Shown: positions 23,486 through 60,949 of the stretch, piece after piece
Layout: the number at the start of each line of letters is the position of its first letter
Position numbering within the stretch: position 1 is the stretch's first letter
Assembly (NCBI RefSeq): GCF_021347895.1
Contig: NC_067116.1
Coordinates: 40,319,677-40,383,676 of the forward strand
Length of the DNA: 64,000 nucleotides
Direction: 5' to 3'
Origin: Acanthochromis polyacanthus
Taxonomy: Eukaryota > Chordata > Actinopteri > Pomacentridae
The notes under the pieces: model-generated
Databases searched by the model: none
Told to the model about the DNA's origin: nothing
Seen by the model: the letters and a program-made list of their open reading frames with translations, nothing else
Program-made: the position numbers and the translations under genes

Positions 23486-25230
23486 AGATAAATTCCTTTA
23501 CTGTTGTTGCACAGTGTACACATTGCATGATATTCATTTTATGTGATATTGCAGCAAGTGACAGTGTTTGTGCAGAGTAGCCACAACTTTTAAAGTCTGA
23601 GCTGGTATTTTCTGAGATTCACCGCATGGAAGCATGCATCCAGTCCAATAATCTGTTGCTTTCATTTGAAGTTTTGATGAAGACTTTGTGATATATATTT
23701 TTTTTAATTTAAAATACATCTTGGTTCTTTTTCATAGGGGAAGACTAATCAAACATCACCATGCTTATCTTGCCATTTATCTCAGAGCTGCATGTACACT
23801 TTCAGGTGCTACAACTATAAAACATGTAATTATCCAATCCAATCATTTATTTGGGTTTTGTAGAGACCTCAGTTGTGATATTCAGAGTTAGTCTGCTTTT
23901 GCACTTCCAGGTGCTCATTACTCTGAAATGCTCCAGCTAACAGAAAATACAATTCTCCAATCTGGTTTTTTAAAACAACTTTGTAATATTTATGTATAAA
24001 ATACATAATTTCATGGGGGAGGAGTGGTGATTATGCAGAGATGCTTAAATCAAGTTTAAACCTGTTTATGTTTCCTCTTACATAGGGTAGATTTGAACTT
24101 GATTTTAACAGAAAAAAACACTGATATGACCCTTGAAGTCAGTAACTTATTGCCCATGTTAAAGGTTTGTAAAGACCTGGGCTGTGATGTTTGTATATAG
24201 AACAATTTATAATAATAAATAATAATTTATAGCCTATACTGAAGGCTTTTATGCAGCCCTGGGTTGTGATACTCATATCTAAAAATGCATCATTTGTTTT
24301 TATGAGTGAAGGAAAAAAACATCTCGTTTGTTTATCTCGCCATTGTTACAATTTAATTTTTGACTGCTTGTGCATTTTCAGCTGCATTATTATTGCTTGG
24401 AGATGCAATGAGTAACGTATGCATGTGTGTATGTAAACATGCAAAAACACTGTTGTGTCTCTTTAATTCTGTGGTATTCAATAACTTCTTGCACACAATG
24501 CAGGTTTTTAAAGACCTGGGCTGTTATTTTTGTATATATAACATGCATCATAGTTCATTTTCATGTGGAAAGAGTGGGGATTAGTTAAAATTCAATTTAA
24601 ACCTATTTTTATGTTAGTTATGTTACCTAACAGAAATATATGTTTAAACTTGATTTAGGCTTTAAAAACACTGATATGACCCTGTAAGTCTGTCCAATCA
24701 GATAACATTTTTGCATATGTCAAAGGTTTGAATGCAGACTTGGGTTATGATACTTATATATAAAGTATATTATTTATTTTGTGGGGGAAGAAAAAAAACA
24801 TGTTTAACTCACCATTTTTTGACTTGAAATTTTGACTACTTGTGCATTTCCAGGTTCATTACTATTATTACTTAGAGACGCAATGAGCAACAGAAAACAT
24901 AATTCTCCAATCCAATTACTTGTTGCCCACATAAAAAGTTTTTATACAGACGTGGGTTCTGGTATTTCTGTCTTCAATGTATCTTAGCTCCTTTTCATTG
25001 GGGAAGAAAACTCAAACACTGTTGCAGCTGAAGGCAAAGACTCTGCAGGGGAATACATGTGCGCTTGTTATTAAATAGTTCCCACGCTGGGTGACGGTCG
25101 GTCTGAACTGACACACTGCCACACTTTCCCACGCACGCTCGAGCCTCCTTAAAGCGCGCGAGGGGGGGGGGGCGGTGGCGCGCGCGTCAGCTCACGGGGC
25201 ACGAGGCGGGCGCACCGCGGGGTGAGGATC

Positions 25231-25362
25231 ATGTGTAGTCCACGCGCCGAAACTAGGTTAGAACGCAGAGCCGCAGAGAAGGACGGAGCTGCAGGACGAG
25301 GACCAGACGCGGTATTATTCCACCGAAAACAACCAAACACCACGACCCAGAGGAGCCAGTAA
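25231..25362 (+). other. Upstream ORF 1 in ROR leader (43 codons)
   Basis: An ATG TGT AGT reading frame ending in TAA at 25360. It counts as a uORF only if transcription starts upstream of 25231, which is not known. Confidence 0.5.
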
Positions 25363-25413
25363 ATAAAACAGACACGCCGCCGCTTTTGTTCATTTTCCTA
25401 AGGGTCAGCGCGG

Positions 25414-25431
25414 ATGAGGAAAGCCAGCTAG
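25414..25431 (+). other. Upstream ORF 2 in ROR leader (5 codons)
   Basis: ATG AGG AAA GCC AGC TAG: a minimal uORF with G at -3. Confidence 0.5.
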
Positions 25432-25442
25432 AGAGAATCCAT

Positions 25443-25565
25443 ATGAGGAGTCGTTGTTGTGACAGTTTTCAGCTGCTCCGGTTTGGAGCGAATAAGTGCG
25501 CATTGCTCTCAGTGTTTCCTGGCTTCGTTTCCGCCTGGAGTTGTACGACCCGAAGTGTTGGCTAG
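25443..25565 (+). other. Upstream ORF 3 in ROR leader (40 codons)
   Basis: Starts ATG AGG AGT and stops TAG at 25563-25565, 14 nt before the main ROR start codon. This is the most likely of the three to affect initiation, because little distance remains for re-initiation. Confidence 0.5.
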
Positions 25566-25579
25566 ACTTCACCGCCGAA

Positions 25580-36356
<10,777 letters not shown>

Positions 36357-39300
36357 CACCATTTAGCTAAATAGCATGATTCAAATAGTGACACTGAGGT
36401 GTAGGGAGAGGAAGATTAAATTGTGGCAACCAGCTGAAGCGAAACCAACCAGCAGCTCAATGACAATCCTGCACGCTACACTTTAGCACACACTCCTCTC
36501 ACCTCCGAGCTCCCAACCCTGTGGAGTAGCTTTCACTGCCCTGCAAGCCAGTCTTTTCAACTTAACACTAACAGAAGCTGCTGCTGCTGGGTAATTAGTG
36601 CATGTTACCTCCTTTTTGAAGGAGTATAAAGAAACTATTAAAAGCGTAGCCTACATCGTTTGTATTCTCAAAAATATTTTTCTATCAGAAGACCTTAAAC
36701 CTTTCATCGAGTTGAATTCCTTTCTAATGTAAATCTGACTTTCACAGTTCCTGTAAGCTATTGTTGAATGTACCCCTCTTCCCTTAAACCATTCAGCACA
36801 GCCCTAGGCTTGATATAGAATGTACATACTTAAAGTCCTCACCCACTTTGTGGAGATTTTGCAGTAAATGATGCCTGTTTCAGTTGTCAGTCTAGTGACA
36901 GTTTATTGTTTCAATCAGTATGTTTGGTAGCACCCATAATTTTTGCAGTTTTGTAACATATGAACAAACTGTTTAAAGGGACCATGATCAAACTCGCAAG
37001 CAGACAAGGTTTTTTTTTGTTTTTTTTTTTAAAAACTGTGTGAATCATGGGCAAACATTTAGCGTGTCTGTCGCCATGCACCTACAAACTCTTGCACACA
37101 GAGCACAAAGCATAGCACTTAAGCCGAAATGGTTGTAGGTATTTTTATTAGCACACCCTCAGACACTGATGTAAGTGAGCTCTTTAATTTTTTTTTAATG
37201 CAATCAATGACCTCAGTCCTAATACCTTTTTCCCTTTGCAAATGCCACTTAGAGAATGAGAGTGAGAGTCACAGAGGTATTGTGAAAGTATTTTCAGATG
37301 TTCCTTTTTATATATACAGATATATAAATATGTAAAACATCTATAATTGTGTAACCTAAGAGCTGTTATGAATTCATACAAAGTGAGGAGGAAGGTAATG
37401 TGCTTGAGCTCAGGTCTCTCAAATAGATACTGCCTGCCCACACTTGGGGGTTCTGGGATAGAAAGATTGTTGCTGAAAAGTAACAAAAAAAAAAACTAAG
37501 ATCGGGATAATTAGCACTTGTGAGTCTGTGTCAAAATCTAAAAATGGTGTTCTGGCACAAGATTTTATGGGTTCACAGTCAAACTGTGCCATCTGGGAAA
37601 CTTATGTTCAACCAGAAATGCCAGAAACATCCTCCCACTGTAGCTAAAGCTGTGTGACGGAGGTGCTGGGACCACCGCGGAGGGGTTTAATCTGCCCCTT
37701 CTGCGAGCATGCCGTGGCCCAAAAACCTCCAGCACCTCCAGCAGGTTCAAAGACTCGGGAATAAAGGAAGAAATGTGACAAATGTGCACCTACATGGTCG
37801 GGCGAGTGGGCAAAGAATAGAAGGTGGATGATGGTGTTATTTAAGCTTCTTAGATGTCAGTAAAAGGGGATTTACTGTCTGCACCAACTCTCACTGCTTC
37901 AGGCCGGGGGGCAGATGATGCTGTCGAAGGTGTTCTGATTTGAGAATTAAATCTTCTATTCCTTATTCCCCACTTCCTTACTACCTCACCCTCTTCAAAC
38001 ACTACATGGCACAGCAAAGGGTTGACAGAGCCATCAGCTACCCCCCTGAGTTCATATATTCGCAGTCGCACTAGAGAGCTTCTTCAAAAAAAATGTGGTG
38101 AAATTTCATTGGTTAAATATATTTGTTAAAACTGAGCAGAAGACAAAAGCAGAGTGAAATGCTGGATTTGCGTATTTTGAGGACATCCTCTCTGACTGCT
38201 GTTCTGTCAATTTAAAGAGTAATTAATGCCTTTTAGGTCGAGATCGATCTCAAGTGAATTGTCTAGAGACACCCGAGGGAACCTTTAAAGTAGGGGGACG
38301 TATTGGATTTCTGTGTAACAACAACAGCAAAAGTATTATTCTACCGGTATGCTAAAGAAGCCATGAGAGAGAGAAAGAACAGCTGCAATTGGAGAAAGCA
38401 CTGCTGTAACTTCTACCTTTAAGCATTTTATGACAATCACATGACAGATGTCTGTCTTTGTGTAATATTTAAGGCAGATTTTGCTTTGCACTGCTGGGAC
38501 AGTGCAGTTCGCCACATTATTTCACACAAAATGAAGGGGATGCGACCCTCGTCTTGGTACTTAAGACAGTGGCATTGTGGGATTGTGCAATAATGTCTTT
38601 CCCATTGTTCTCAGTACGTTGGGCCTCCGTCGCCATACGGTTAATATTCTCATAAGCACTCCAGCACAGTTAATCTCGCAGCACAGCGGTTATTATTTAC
38701 CAAATACACAAGCCAACTTCTTTCGCAAACGAGCTGAAAACGGCGGAATAGATTGTAACAAAGTGCAATGCTTTGTGCGTCGAAGCCTGAGAATGTTAGA
38801 CATGCTGATTTCAAGTGATTCAGTGTGTTTTAGTAACTTTTGCGGGCTTCAGAAAAATCTGTCCAGGGGGCAGAACTTATGATCTGCACTTACATTTCCG
38901 TTTAGAGTCACTCAGGGAGATAGCTGGGCTCTCTGTCCTACAAGTGTCTGCAGTTAGTCTAGCTAGCAAGACACCTTGCACCAACATAGAAGACCTTTAA
39001 ACCTTGATCACTGTGTACAGTACATGTTCTTGTGAATGTTTGATTACAGAACTATCAAAGATTTTACCCCTGTCTGATATCATTATTGCAAGACTTTTTT
39101 TGAGTTTGAGTCATAGATTCAATAGGATATTAAAAAAATATATATATACAAAAGATGGATTATAATCTCTGAATTTTGTGTTGGTTTTGTTGTGATCTTT
39201 TTGTTTCTTAATTTTTATCCTTTTATGTACTGTTTTATTTTTTTCTCATCAGTTTAGTGTCCTTTTTTTTGTTTTGGAGAGATGTAATTCTATTTTTTTT

Positions 39301-39545
39301 AAAAAGAGCGTTTTTAAAGATGTCTCCCTAAAAGGTTTCTCTTTTTGTCATGATCCTTCTGTTTATGATATTTTCACTCTATTTTAAGATTATTATAATT
39401 AAATCAATATAGATTTTAATATGAAATAATTTATGGTATGTCATGGATATAAAGCCCAAGAGGTTTTAACACAGTGAAGTGTTATTGCACAATGGTGATA
39501 CTATATGTGGATTTAAGAATGTAATAAAAGTCTTTTTACAATTAA
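36357..39545 (+). other. ROR 3' UTR (inferred)
   Basis: About 3.2 kb of AT-rich sequence without coding potential between the ROR stop and a strong polyadenylation site. It contains T-runs near 37011-37031 and AT-rich stretches from 39100. Its extent is inferred from the first convincing poly(A) signal; a shorter isoform is possible. Confidence 0.5.
39523..39528 (+). terminator. ROR poly(A) signal AATAAA
   Basis: A canonical hexamer followed about 20 nt later by a GU-rich stretch (cttgttgtggctttgtgtt), the usual layout of a vertebrate cleavage/polyadenylation site. Confidence 0.5.
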
Positions 39546-40050
39546 ACGGGCTTGTTGTGGCTTTGTGTTACATTTAAGGTTATCATGAATGAATTATTTT
39601 TTAAACAGCAATTTGTGTTTCAAGGGACACTGACTCAGTTCCTTCTGATAATGAATGTAGCAGGTCAAAAGGGCGTTTTCATATTTGATCCTGTGAACTA
39701 TCCAGATGAGCCAGCACTTTGTTGGTGACTAAATGTTGCTAATGTGTTTTTTTAATGCACAAATTATATTTAATCCACCTTTATTGAATTGGGCGTAGTG
39801 TAAGACTTGTCTGGTGTTAATCATGAGGTCTCATAGCATAACTCTAAAACTATATGCATAGTTAGATACAGATCAGATACTGAGAAGACAAGACAGTCTG
39901 GAGTTTTTTGCAAACCAAGGCAGAAAATCCAGTTCAGGCTGCCAAGGTCACATGAACTCAATGGCCCCAGAATACTCCAAACCTACAGTATGTCAACTGG
40001 TTTGTACCGATGTAACTGAAACTATGCTGGAACATACGTATGTACAAATG

Positions 40051-40360
40051 GTAAATGGACTTGCTCTTATATAGCGCTTTTCTACTCATCAGAGTACTCA
40101 AAGCGCTTTTACAACAATTGCTCCCATTCACCCAGACACACACACATTCACACACTAATGTGCAGGTTGCTAATCAACCTGCAACATCAGTCAGTATACA
40201 TTCATACACCAGTGGAACAGTCACTGGTAGGCAATTCGGGGTTCAGAATCTTGCCCAAGGAAACTTCGGCATGCAGCACATGACTAGATGAGAGCGGGAA
40301 TCGAACCGCCGCCACTTCGATCATTGGACGACCCGCTCTGCCACCTGATCCACAGCCGCC
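40051..40360 (-). mobile_element. tRNA-derived SINE, minus strand
   Basis: On the minus strand it starts ggcggctgtggatcaggtgg with an A-box-like gtggcagagcgggt and a good B box ggttcgattcc, and ends in aagcgctatataagagcaag. It is flanked by CAAATG on both sides (40045-40050 and 40361-40366), a possible duplication. It lies just past the ROR gene. Confidence 0.5.
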
Positions 40361-40467
40361 CAAATGAAAAATAAAAAACAATCTGATCAGATAACTTCTC
40401 AACAATGCGCCCAGGTTCTGTCTCCACGGAAGGTGTCTCTGTCAAAAATCAGCTTTAAAGCAATTTC

Positions 40468-40516
40468 AAAGGAGTTTTGTGTTCATAAAGGGCATTTATG
40501 AACACAAAACTCCTTT
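40468..40516. repeat. Perfect 22-bp inverted repeat with 5-bp loop
   Basis: Arms 40468-40489 and 40495-40516 are exact reverse complements around gggca. A third partial copy of the arm (gtgttcatgaagggcattt) follows at about 40521. Confidence 0.5.
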
Positions 40517-40749
40517 GTGCTGTGTTCATGAAGGGCATTTTTCCTCAAATTTTCTATTTATTTAAAAGACTACAAAGCAAAACTATAGCAGAAACTGCTC
40601 AAAGTGTTTCGTAGAAGTAAACAGGGAAGCATATGTTCCTACAAATAGAACATCTGGTCTATAGGCCCTGCAGCAAACAGCACTATAAAATGTGTCTGCA
40701 GCAGAGGGGGCTGCATTTCACTGGTTGTAGGACCCCTGTTAGTTGTGAG

Positions 40750-42140
40750 TTAGGATTTTAAAGGTTTAGTTCACCCAAAAGAGTACTTTCTGTTGTGCAC
40801 TTCGACTTTTAATAGTTTAGTCCACTCAAACAGTGTGTTCTCATGAAGAATTTATAGTTTGAAAGGTCTCTTCCACCCAAAATGTAGTGTCTAACGAATA
40901 AGTTGTGGATCTAAAGGTTTAAACCATCCATATAGTACTGTTTAACTTCTGATTTTTAAAGCTTTTTCCATCCAAAATGCTTCTCTTTGTCCAAGTAATT
41001 TCCATTTTTGAGGTTTAAGTTCACACAAGTAGTACTTTCTAATCAGCAACTTATGGATTTAAATTTTTTTCCATTCAAATAATGCATTCTATAGTCTGGG
41101 TTTAAAGGTTTATACCACCAAAAATACTACTTTTTGTCTAAGCATTTACAGTTTTCAAGGTTCCAAAATGTCCTGTCTAAATCATAAGTCCTTATAGTTT
41201 TAAGGACTTAGTCCACCCAAAATACTGCTTTCTGTCCAAGAACTTAATGAATAAGTTGTAGTTTAGTTCCACCCAAATGGTACTTCCAATGAATATGTTA
41301 TGATTTTTAAGGTTTAGTCCACCCATAACGTACTGTCTGACGAACAGGTTTCAGTCTTAAAGGTTTTAATCCACTCAAATAGTACTGCACTATTAGTGAG
41401 TTCTGGTTTTCCACAAAATACTACTTTTTGTCCAAGTACTCATAGTTTTAAAGGTTTAGTCTACACAAATAGTACTTATTGAGCGTTTTTTTTCACCCAA
41501 AATACCACTATTTGTTCAAGTGCGTTTAATTTTAAAGTGCTTTGTAGTGAAGCAGTTATGGTTTTAAAGGTTTAGTCCACCCAAAATGTCTTAATGGTTG
41601 TTATCCAGCCAAACACACAAAATCCTACTTTTTGTCCCAGTGCTCATAGTTTTAAAGTTTTTTTTACACTTAAATTGTAGTTTTATACTAAAAAGTTACG
41701 AGTCTAGCTTTTTTGCCACCCAAAATACTAATTTTTGTCCATGAACCTTTACTTTCAAAAGGTTTAATCTACCTAAAGTATTTTGTCTAACCAACAAGTT
41801 ATCATTTTAAAGGTTTTAATCCACACAAATAGTCCTGTCTAACTAGTGACTTATGGTTTAAATCATACACCCAAACTGTAATGTCTAAATAACAATTTAC
41901 AGTCTTAAAGGTTTTAATCCATCCAAGTAGTCCTGTCTAACTAATGAGTTCTGGTTTTAAGGTTTAGTTCACAAAAACAGAGCTATCCAATAATCAGGTT
42001 ATGGTTTAAAGAGTTATTACACCCAAATAAAGCTTTCTAACTGGCAAGTTATGGGTTTTAATGTTCATACCACCCAAAGTACTAGTAGTTTGGTACTTAT
42101 ATTACAGTTTATATCAATAATTTTGAAAGCTTTTCCACCC
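40750..42140 (+). repeat. Degenerate minisatellite, about 50-bp period, upstream of sh3gl1
   Basis: More than 20 diverged units built on ttttaaaggtttagtccacc, then caaaatactactttttgtcc, then aagtacttatag. Units differ by substitutions and indels, and two sub-types (ending tgtccaag or tgtctaac) alternate. Confidence 0.5.
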
Positions 42141-42194
42141 AAAACTGTTTATGGGTCTTTTTGCAAGTGTCTCCGTGTTGGAAAAGCTATCTTC

Positions 42195-42705
42195 CTCACA
42201 GAATAAACAACTGGTTGAATTTTCTGTTGGAACAAATAATCTCCACCCGAAGGATCCGTCACTGACTTTCACTTATAAGATAACACTTGGACTACTGCGC
42301 ACCTACAATTGTTCCTTAACTGCACAGAAAGGTGCTGATCTTTACTCTCTCCGTTCACAAGATCATTTGTTTCTTTCTGTTCCATATGCCTGTGGGTGAA
42401 AAGAATTTGGTTTCCTCTGCACCTTTTGCATGGAATATGTTGCAGAAACTGGAAACTAATCTCATTGAGTGCTGTCAAATTCAAACTGCGGGTTCCTGAG
42501 GCCTACTCCACAACATGCACTTGTTTTCCCATAATTTCCTTGTAAATGTAATCTTTTTTAATTTTTCATTTGCTAGTGTTTTAATTGTGTTTTAACTGTG
42601 TTTTGTATTTGCTGCTGCCTATCTTGGCTGGGACTCCCTTGAAAAATAGGCTCTTAATGTCAATGGGATTTCTCCTGGTTAAATAAGGGCTAATTAAATT
42701 ATAAA
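42195..42705 (+). mobile_element. LINE 3' end, decayed
   Basis: The frame contains LYSLRSQDHLFLSVPYACG, and shortly after LVSSAPFAWNMLQKLETNLI, the conserved end of a LINE reverse-transcriptase ORF. The tail cttggctgggactcccttga and ctcctggttaaataagggct is typical of a teleost CR1/L2-group 3' UTR. It sits between the minisatellite and the sh3gl1 promoter. Confidence 0.5.
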
Positions 42706-42839
42706 ATAATAATAGAGTTAATAGAAAAACAAGGCTTGTAGTCATGCAGTCCTCTCGCTGCTCCACTGATCAAGTGCTTAGCTGCTCCAACCAGCAGGAG
42801 GCGCTGCGAACCAACTAAACAACCACACAGCTTCTGCTA

Positions 42840-43197
42840 GCATAAACTCAGAAACTGATTTCTTTTAAGTGGCTGGTGCAGATTTTCTCCTCAGTATACC
42901 GCACCAGAAAGCCCCAAGACGTGTCTCTGTTCTCGGTAGAAAAAATAACAGGGTTGTTTTTAGTCGGTTTACTTCACTTTGCTCCATTATCTGCCATGAC
43001 AGAGGGAAGAATTGCTCTCGACGTGGACGTGGTCAGTTGGCGTGTCCCGACTTGGAGTGACGGCTGTACAGTCCTATGATTTCTCCGAAACATTTTTTCG
43101 CACTGGCCCATTTTCTGACAAACTATATCGTTAACTTTGGGTATATCGTGACCTATTTACACCTCCGTTGGAAGTTGGAAGATAGCCGGGGTCCAAG
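42840..43197 (+). promoter_or_regulatory. sh3gl1: Probable promoter and 5' leader of sh3gl1
   Basis: The sequence upstream of the sh3gl1 ATG becomes less AT-rich after the LINE tail. It has an upstream ATG at 42996 whose frame ends TGA at 43077-43079. No TATA box is evident; the transcription start is unknown. Confidence 0.5.
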
Positions 43198-57347
<14,150 letters not shown>

Positions 57348-59870
57348 TGTAAAGAGGAGACTGATGGAGAGCAGGAGGGGAGAGGAAGTAGAATGAGTAG
57401 AGAGGGAGGAAAGTGAAAACAGGGGATGATCCACAGAGGTTTCATTTTCACCTTCAGCTCCAACATCATCATCATCATCATTGCAGATGAGCACTTTTTT
57501 CAGCTGGAGTTCTGGAGAAGATGGTCCCATTTCAAAGTCCAGACCACAGTATCAACCCGCTATACTCAGAGGTAGACTAAGATGGAGACAAAATGTCATT
57601 ATCTGTTATCTGACAGTGAAAACATTTCTTGAGGACTAACTGATGAAACATTTCTAAGCAATATTTTTAACCACAAATTAATGAAACAGAAAAAAAAGAA
57701 TGTGTCTAATTCGGTATTTACAGTGACCGGAGTGACACATTCATATCATGCCTTTTGTGTGACTGCAGTCTGTTTAAAACTCAGGATGGTCACCAACTCA
57801 ATAGTCAGTTTTTAGACTGGTGAGGCCAGACCTCCCAGGAAACGTTGTGTGTACGTTGACTGAACATTATCCTCATTTCAAAACTGAAAATACTGTTGGT
57901 GCCTCATAAGGGCTGGAGCACGCCTCCTAATGCCACCTGCTGGCATGAATGAGAATTACCTTCACTGCAACTAAAATGGAACTACAGATGACTCGAAACA
58001 GCTGTATTGTAGAAAGGAAAAAAACATTCTTAATGAAAAACATGAGCCAGAATTAGCCTCATATTTGGAATTTCCACGTTTGGCCTCTTTGAAATGCTCT
58101 TTTTTTGTTTCAGTAGACAACAGTAGACAACAGTGGTTTCTCTTTGTTTCAGTGTTTGAGTTATGTCAGCCTCAACTTACTCCAGTGGTTTGTAAGAGAA
58201 AATGTGAGAAAATGTTGTAATTGCACCTTGGTCCTCAAATGAGATTGATGTGTGTGTGACAGACCGACTCCACCTTTACACGCAGACCCAAAGTTCAATG
58301 CAGAGGTTGCACCTTTTTGTCACTTAAAGCAGGCGTGTGTTTTTCAGCCTAGAAAAGAAAGAAGCTTAGTTGTTTAATGGTTGTCTGCTAGTCTGTTCAA
58401 TAGAGGAGACGGAGCCAAAAAGACTTTATAAAATGCAATAGAAACATATCGCTTGGCACGCCTGTTTGTTAAACTGCTAATGATACTGTAACACAGCCAT
58501 ATATTCGTTTAGATTCAGGACCGTTTATCAAAGCATGTTCAGTCTTTTCCATTTTTTTCCAGCCTCTTGACCCCTGTTTTAGGCAGCAGTTAACTCCATG
58601 CTGTGCCTGAATAGACGATGCTGCTGGCAGCAACTCGGTCTTTTATATTCTTCACTGACTGTCCTGCTGTTACTGTCTGGCCTCATGTGTGAGATAATGT
58701 GAAACTCATCTGCGCTTGGAAACCTACCCTATAATTGTGATCATACACAATGGCTCTGATTTGATTGATATGTTAGTGCGTTGGGCTGACAGAGGCAGAT
58801 GTTTAGTCTGTTTAGACCTGCAGGCGAAGGTCTAATCCGACATATACTGCACAGTATGAGAGAAAGACCTTGCATTAAAAGGGAAAACATCAAGGGAAAT
58901 GTAATTGTAAGCTGTTGTCCATTCAGATTAGAACTTTTGTTACCAAACGTGTACCTTTAATTCAGCGGATTTGGAATTTTCAGGGGTAAAAAAAGTTATA
59001 TTAGTGAATGTCACATACTGTTTGCAGTATCTTTCTGCTTCATTTCCCCTCTGTAGTCTGTGTTTGTCTGTCACTACATGCTGCCAAACACTTCCCCTAC
59101 TCCTGAGTTTGGTCCTTGTTTGCTATGTTTACATGTCTGACCTTACTACATTTCAATTCTTGTACAAAATTCAGGGGAAAAGGTGATGGGCGGTGCTGTC
59201 TGCATCACACTGTTATTAAAAAAATGTCCTTACTAGCTTTCTTTGTTGCCTTTGGGAATAAAAGGAGGGGAAGTATCCCAACTAATACAGCAACCAAAAT
59301 CTAACCTAGCCACTTAAAAAATGGTAAAGAATTTCTGTCTCTTTTTGTTTTTTACTTTTGGTTTTCCTTTTTTAGCCATTGGCACTTTCCTGTGTTAAGT
59401 TTAAATGCATGTGTGCATCGTTCTGCACATTGATGACACTACAGGCCGTTTCCTGGACACGTTGTGTTTTGACTAATGTGACTTTTATCAGCAAACCACC
59501 AGTGGAAACAGTTTTTTTATGTAGATTTTAATCCATGTTTGGAAAAAAAAGTCCCACTTATTTCTTTTCTTAAAGGGCTATGTATTTGTTTAATCAGTCT
59601 TAAATGCTCTCCTGAGCAGCATTAAATCATTCTGGCTCTCTATAGTATTATTTTTTATATACAAGACCTTAAAACCTTTAAATTAATCTTTGCATGTAGT
59701 TCTGTATCACACCATGTACGTGTATATCTTAGATTTAAGTTGCCTTTTTACTGTTGGTATGAATTTAACCGCAATATTTTGTCTTTTATCATCACAGTAT
59801 TTGTACATGCTTCGTTCTTGTTCCCCACCTTCCCCATTCTTACAATAAATAAAAATAAAGAAATGGTGAT
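57348..59870 (+). other. sh3gl1: sh3gl1 3' UTR (inferred)
   Basis: About 2.5 kb of non-coding sequence after the stop, running to clustered AATAAA signals. It includes a short (CAT)n run at about 57463-57481 and no recognisable transposable element. Confidence 0.5.
59844..59849 (+). terminator. sh3gl1: sh3gl1 poly(A) signal cluster
   Basis: AATAAA followed immediately by overlapping repeats of the hexamer (aataaataaaaataaag). It is the best 3' end for the endophilin transcript before the Tc1 relic begins. Confidence 0.5.
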
Positions 59871-59876
59871 GTTTGG

Positions 59877-60905
59877 TTCATAGTGAGAACACAAGTGAGT
59901 ACATCCCTGGGCAGTATCATTTAAGTGTCAAATAAAGGAAAACACCTTTCAGAAATTGCATTCTTTCCTCTTATGGATGACCAAAAAACAAATACTTTAG
60001 CAGAAAGTCAGTGGAAGCAAATTTACACAAGTTAGAAAACCTGCAATCACTGAAATTCATCTGTACATCTGTGCTTTCTTATTAGTCTAAAGGGGTGAAA
60101 ATGGTGATAAGATGACCCGTAAAAGCCAGAGCTTTCTGTTTTGGACTGATGAGCTGTGCATTTCTTCATGTCTACATCATGACTCCACGTGGAGAAGAAC
60201 TGAACAGAGCTGGGATGTCTGTCGTAAAATGATGCCACGAACAGAGTGACACTTGCACAATCTGCCTCCAGTAACAGGCAGATGCTTCACACTCGGCACG
60301 GGGGTTATCACTGGAGAACAGAGCTTATGTGACCGCTTAGACAGCATGAAGGCAGTCGCATGACATCAACCTCTATGGACGCCATCCAGGAAAAAGAAAT
60401 TAACCGTTCTTGCTTGTTGGCACTAAAATGCAAGCTGCTTTAATCAGATGAAACCAAACCACTTTTCTTCAGCTCAGATGGAGTCCAGTATGTTTGGTGT
60501 TTACCACAGTGAATGCATAGTCCTGACAGTGAAGCACGGAGGTGGGAGTGTGAAGATATGGGCAAACAAAAGGGAAGTTAAAATTTATAGATGGCACAAT
60601 GAGGGTCAGTGGATATGCCAAAAATATTAGCTGATAAGATGACTCCCAGTCTGCAGAAGCATGCAGTTTCTAAAGGAAAAAAGTGTGAAAACTTTGAATC
60701 CAATAGAACACCTCTGAGGTGCTTTAATAGGACTTAGAGCAACAACGCACCTCCAGAGAAGACCAACTGAAAAAATAGTCTCTGTAGAATAGCCGAACAT
60801 CAGCACAGGTATCCTGACGTTTGTTGCATCATGTTCCTATTGGGGGGGTTGTATTTTTATTACAGTAAACAATGTTGATAGTTTTTAATTTTGCACAAGA
60901 GCAAA
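59877..60905 (+). mobile_element. Tc1/mariner relic C
   Basis: Begins cacaagtgagtacatccctg. It carries transposase traces in broken frames (DETKPLFF-like, then TVKHGGGSVKIW at about 60,523-60,560) and ends near ggggggttgtatttttatta. It lies between the 3' ends of sh3gl1 and mpnd. Confidence 0.5.
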
Positions 60906-60949
60906 CACCCAAATTCTCAAATTGGAAGCAATACGGAGACTAGAAAGTG

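Larger units (their letters stand above)
22300..25020 (+). repeat. Long degenerate tandem array upstream of the ROR promoter
   Basis: A motif like tttttatgaagacctgggtt followed by gtgatatt recurs at about 22556, 23261, 23660, 23857, 24165, 24246, 24505, 24727 and 24939. A linked motif ctccaatccaattatttgtt recurs at 22521, 23230, 23389, 23638, 23834, 23953, 24696 and 24907. A third, attcattttatgtaatattg, is at about 22330, 22723 and 23532. Typical spacing is 200-400 bp. The array stops about 70 bp before the GC-rich promoter. Confidence 0.5.
25085..25579 (+). promoter_or_regulatory. GC-rich promoter and 5' leader of ROR
   Basis: A CpG-dense stretch (densest 25150-25320) in an otherwise AT-rich region, just upstream of coding exon 1. 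No clear TATA box is seen; the transcription start cannot be fixed from sequence. The presumed leader has three upstream ATGs with short ORFs (25231, 25414 and 25443). Confidence 0.5.

Noticed and set aside
22300..25020. CRISPR-like regular spacing
   Set aside because: The units are diverged, unevenly spaced and in vertebrate DNA; no identical direct repeats with unique spacers.
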